DNA of 33,376 nt from Rubrivivax sp. (GTDB lineage Bacteria; Pseudomonadota; Gammaproteobacteria; Burkholderiales; Burkholderiaceae_C), in the NCBI GenBank assembly GCA_030653505.1, contig JAURZK010000124.1, forward strand, positions 1-33,376, written 5' to 3'. This document shows, piece after piece, positions 31,110 to 33,376 of the stretch (the first letter of the stretch is position 1; every line of letters begins with the position of its first letter). Under the pieces are notes generated by a model. The model did not search any database. It saw only the letters and a list, made by a program, of their open reading frames with translations, and was not told where the DNA came from. Position numbers and translations under genes: made by a program.

Positions 31110-32882
31110 TCACTCGCCGGCCAGCACCGAGCCGCAGTGCTGGCAGAAACGCGCGCCGGACAGCACCGGTGTGCCGCAGTGCGGGCAGAAACGTGCCGGT
31201 CGTCGCGGCGGCGGGGCCTCCACATCGGCTGCGCCGGGGGCACGCCCGCGGGGGCGCGCCGCGGCGACCGGGGCCGCCGCAGCCGAGGGCACGGCCTGGC
31301 GGGCGAAGGCCTGCAGCATCTGCAGCCAGGCACTGGCGCCACCGCGGTGCGGCCCCAGCGCGAGCAGCACGCGACTGCCCAGCGGGTGTGGCGCGGCGGC
31401 GTAGAACACCGAACGTGCCACCGCCACGCGGGCGCGCAGGTGCAGGTCCTCGACACGCACCGGTGGTTCGCCGCGGCTGCGCCCGGCACCCTCGACGACG
31501 GCGTCGGTGAGCTTCAGGTAGCGCCCCTGGAAGTCGAGCCAGGTGAGGGTTGACTGCACCTCGACGCGGCTCCACAGCAGGTGGCCCACACGCAATGCAT
31601 AGGCGCCCGCCAGCAGGCAGGCCAGGCCGGCGGCGCCCGGCACCCAAGACGCGTTGACGTCGCGCATGTGCGCCAGTGCCAGCCAGACCCAGAGCACACC
31701 CCCGGTCAGGCTCCAGACCAACCCCAGCCCGTCCAGCCACAGCAAGCCCCGCGTGCGTGCCGGGCTCTGCACGGCGGCGGGTGCGATGTCGCGGCCGGTG
31801 TGCGGCACCAGCGGCTGCGACTCTTCCAGCACCACGGCCTGGTAGCTGCCGTGCTCGGCGCCCTGCTCGGCGCCACGGCTGAACTGCGGGCCTTGCCAGG
31901 CGTAGCGGCGGTTGGGCACACCCTCGGTCCACTGCCGGTGCAGTTCCAGGTCGACTTCGCGCAGCAGTTGCTCGGGGTCGGCCTCGAAGTCGACGCGGGT
32001 CTCCTCGGCAGGGACGGCGGCCAGCCAGGGCGCCTGCAACTGCGCGCGGGCGGCCAGGATGCCGACGAGCTCGAACAGCAGCACGCTGGCCAGCAGCACC
32101 GCCGCGGCGACGGGCAGGCCCAGCTTGGGCAAAGACGCGGCGCGCGGGATGAGATCGGCAAACCAGCCCAGCGCGCCGCCCGCCGCCACGGCCAGGACCA
32201 CGAGCCCGGCCACCAGCCAGGGCGCCAGCGCGGCCTGGTGCGGCTGCAAGAGATGCCGCGCCAGCGCCAGCGCACAGGCGCCTGCCAGCACGAACGACAT
32301 CAGCGCCAGCGCGGGCGGGTTGCGCACCACGACCACAGCCAGCAGCAGCAGTCCGGCCAGGCCCGCGGCCAGCGCGCCGTGTGCCAGGCGGTGCCGCAGG
32401 TACTCGTGCAGGCTGCCGGGTGCCGCACCCAGTTCCGGCGCCAGCGACTGCAGCCACCCGGCGTAAGGCCCCGCTGGCGCCACCTGCGACACCGCGCCCA
32501 CCTCCAGCAGGCGCTGCAGGCCCGCGGCACCCGGGCTCACGCCGCTGGCTTCGCGCGCCACTTCCGACATCAGCGAAGCCGGCTGCCCCGGCGCCAGCAA
32601 CAGCGTGCGCCGGGCTGCCGCCTGCAGGAGGTCGAGCGCACCCAGCACCGTCAGCAGCATGGCCCCCAGGAGGTGGGGCACGACACTGGCCTGCTCGGGC
32701 AGCTTGTCGAGAATGACGACCGGACGCTCGGTGTCTTCGCCGCCGACGAAGGACACCACCAGCACGATGAGCAGGGCCAGGCCGATCAGCGCGTAACCGC
32801 GCCACACCAGGAAACGGTTCTCGGTGCCGTAGGGGGTCGGAAACTCGAAGGCGGGTCCTTCCAGGCTCCAACGGTAGGCCAT
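31110..32882 (-). CDS. Multi-pass membrane protein with C-terminal zinc ribbon, unknown function
   Basis: A 590-residue protein I cannot assign to a named family. Start ATG 32882 has GGAG 5 bases upstream, although the frame is open further up. Hydrophobic segments occur near 29-47, 68-86, 170-215, 220-245, 255-285, 380-405 and 415-435, so it is polytopic. Between them are soluble stretches, including one with SRGAEQGAEHGSYQ that may face the cytoplasm. After an alanine/proline-rich linker the chain ends in a zinc ribbon, FCPHCGTPV then FCQHCGSVL (two CxxC pairs). It is followed by mutL and preceded, after about 100 bases, by the icmF end. A membrane-linked sensor or assembly factor would be a guess. 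Confidence 0.8.
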   Translation of the reverse strand: MAYRWSLEGPAFEFPTPYGTENRFLVWRGYALIGLALLIVLVVSFVGGEDTERPVVILDKLPEQASVVPHLLGAMLLTVLGALDLLQAAARRTLLLAPGQPASLMSEVAREASGVSPGAAGLQRLLEVGAVSQVAPAGPYAGWLQSLAPELGAAPGSLHEYLRHRLAHGALAAGLAGLLLLAVVVVRNPPALALMSFVLAGACALALARHLLQPHQAALAPWLVAGLVVLAVAAGGALGWFADLIPRAASLPKLGLPVAAAVLLASVLLFELVGILAARAQLQAPWLAAVPAEETRVDFEADPEQLLREVDLELHRQWTEGVPNRRYAWQGPQFSRGAEQGAEHGSYQAVVLEESQPLVPHTGRDIAPAAVQSPARTRGLLWLDGLGLVWSLTGGVLWVWLALAHMRDVNASWVPGAAGLACLLAGAYALRVGHLLWSRVEVQSTLTWLDFQGRYLKLTDAVVEGAGRSRGEPPVRVEDLHLRARVAVARSVFYAAAPHPLGSRVLLALGPHRGGASAWLQMLQAFARQAVPSAAAAPVAAARPRGRAPGAADVEAPPPRRPARFCPHCGTPVLSGARFCQHCGSVLAGE

Positions 32883-32983
32883 GCAGACTCCAACTCGATC
32901 GGGACCGGTCGATTCTGCATGATGGGCACCCCCCGCCAGCGCGCGGAAAAACGGGGCGGCGGCGCTGAACTTCAGGCGCGCAA

Positions 32984-33376
32984 CTACATGCTGCGCCGGT
33001 ACTGCCCACCCACCTCGAACAGCGCGTTCGTGATCTGCCCCAGGCTGCAACAGCGCACCGCGTCCATCAGCACCGCGAAGACGTTGGCGTTGGCCATCAC
33101 CGCCTGCTGCAGACGGTGCAGCATGGCCGGCGACTCGGCGGCGTGGCGCGCGTGGAAGGCCTGCAGGCGCTGCAGCTGGCTCTGCTTCTCTTCTTCGGTG
33201 CTGCGCGCCAGTTCGATGCTGCCAGCAGCCGCATCACCCTGCGGCGCGCGGAAGGTGTTGACGCCGACGATGGGGTACTCGCCGGTGTGCTTGAGCATCT
33301 CGTAGTGCATGCTCTCTTCCTGGATCTTGCTGCGCTGGTAACCCGTCTCCATCGCACCCAGCACACCGCCACGTTC
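32984..33376 (-). CDS. icmF: C-terminal end of fused isobutyryl-CoA mutase (IcmF), 5' part outside window
   Basis: Only the last 130 or so residues are visible; the frame is open to the window edge. The sequence ERGGVLGAMETGYQRSKIQE followed by the histidine/tyrosine-rich YPIVGVNTF segment is the large-domain end of methylmalonyl-CoA-type mutases. The tail CSLGQITNALFEVGGQYRRSM resembles the fused IcmF form, where a B12 domain, a GTPase chaperone and the mutase domain are one chain interconverting isobutyryl-CoA and butyryl-CoA. The fusion itself lies outside the window and cannot be confirmed. An ordinary methylmalonyl-CoA mutase large subunit is the alternative. Confidence 0.82.
   Translation of the reverse strand, partial: ERGGVLGAMETGYQRSKIQEESMHYEMLKHTGEYPIVGVNTFRAPQGDAAAGSIELARSTEEEKQSQLQRLQAFHARHAAESPAMLHRLQQAVMANANVFAVLMDAVRCCSLGQITNALFEVGGQYRRSM

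Noticed and set aside
32890..32920. Palindromic GACCGGTC as an operator before the zinc-ribbon membrane protein gene
   Set aside because: Eight-base GC palindromes are frequent in such DNA and nothing else supports a site.
1..33376. CRISPR array, insertion sequence, prophage or toxin-antitoxin system
   Set aside because: No spaced direct repeats, transposase, integrase, phage structural genes or small paired toxin/antitoxin frames were recognised on either strand.

Overview
The window is about 33 kb of very GC-rich chromosomal DNA, densely coded on both strands. Gene content points to a betaproteobacterium of the order Burkholderiales, probably near Rubrivivax, Leptothrix or Ideonella. The indications are a tamA-tamB pair, a PEP-CTERM exported protein, a fused isobutyryl-CoA mutase, an FbpBC-type iron transporter and a MutL with an endonuclease motif. 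This placement is inference from gene content and codon use, without a marker-gene comparison.

Layout. 2-6073 (+): tamA (5' end outside the window) and tamB, which assemble and move outer-membrane material. 6141-6215 (+): tRNA-Arg(CCU), followed by a short hairpin-rich stretch. 6354-9955 (-): a photoactive-yellow-protein-like PAS protein, then a PAS-GGDEF-EAL-PAS-GGDEF cyclic-di-GMP enzyme 13 bases downstream, then a small basic protein of unknown role. 10098-12885: an iron(III)-type ABC permease (-) and ATPase (+) diverging from a 70-base region with a Fur-box-like dyad. 13046-14494 (+): a CtpA-type S41 protease with its own terminator. 14588-17195 (+): a tight run of moeB/thiF-like, LOG-family and arginase genes. 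17301-20531 (+): an exported trypsin-like protease overlapping an FHA membrane protein, then a C26-type glutamine amidotransferase. 20569-25019 (-): DUF429 protein, Lhr-like ligase-associated helicase, small lipoprotein and exported thermonuclease, in that transcription order. 25313-26158 (+): a PEP-CTERM protein behind a long hairpin-rich leader. 26344-27381 (+): a Rhizobium etli-type asparaginase. 27407-33376 (-): the end of icmF, a zinc-ribbon membrane protein, mutL and an AmpG-like MFS transporter.

The most interesting locus is 6811-9955. The small protein keeps, with PYP spacing, the chromophore-site tyrosine, glutamate and cysteine of photoactive yellow protein (Tyr45, Glu49, Cys72 here; Tyr42, Glu46, Cys69 in Halorhodospira). 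It is encoded directly upstream of an enzyme with both cyclase and phosphodiesterase domains. This suggests a blue-light or PAS-gated switch on cyclic-di-GMP. Whether it binds p-coumarate cannot be told from this window, because no tyrosine ammonia-lyase or p-coumarate ligase gene lies here.

Other points of note are an orphan ligase-associated helicase without its usual ligase and nuclease partners, a protease translationally coupled to an FHA membrane protein, a G-G mismatch in the acceptor stem of the tRNA, and the Fur-box-like site with a possibly leaderless ATPase transcript.
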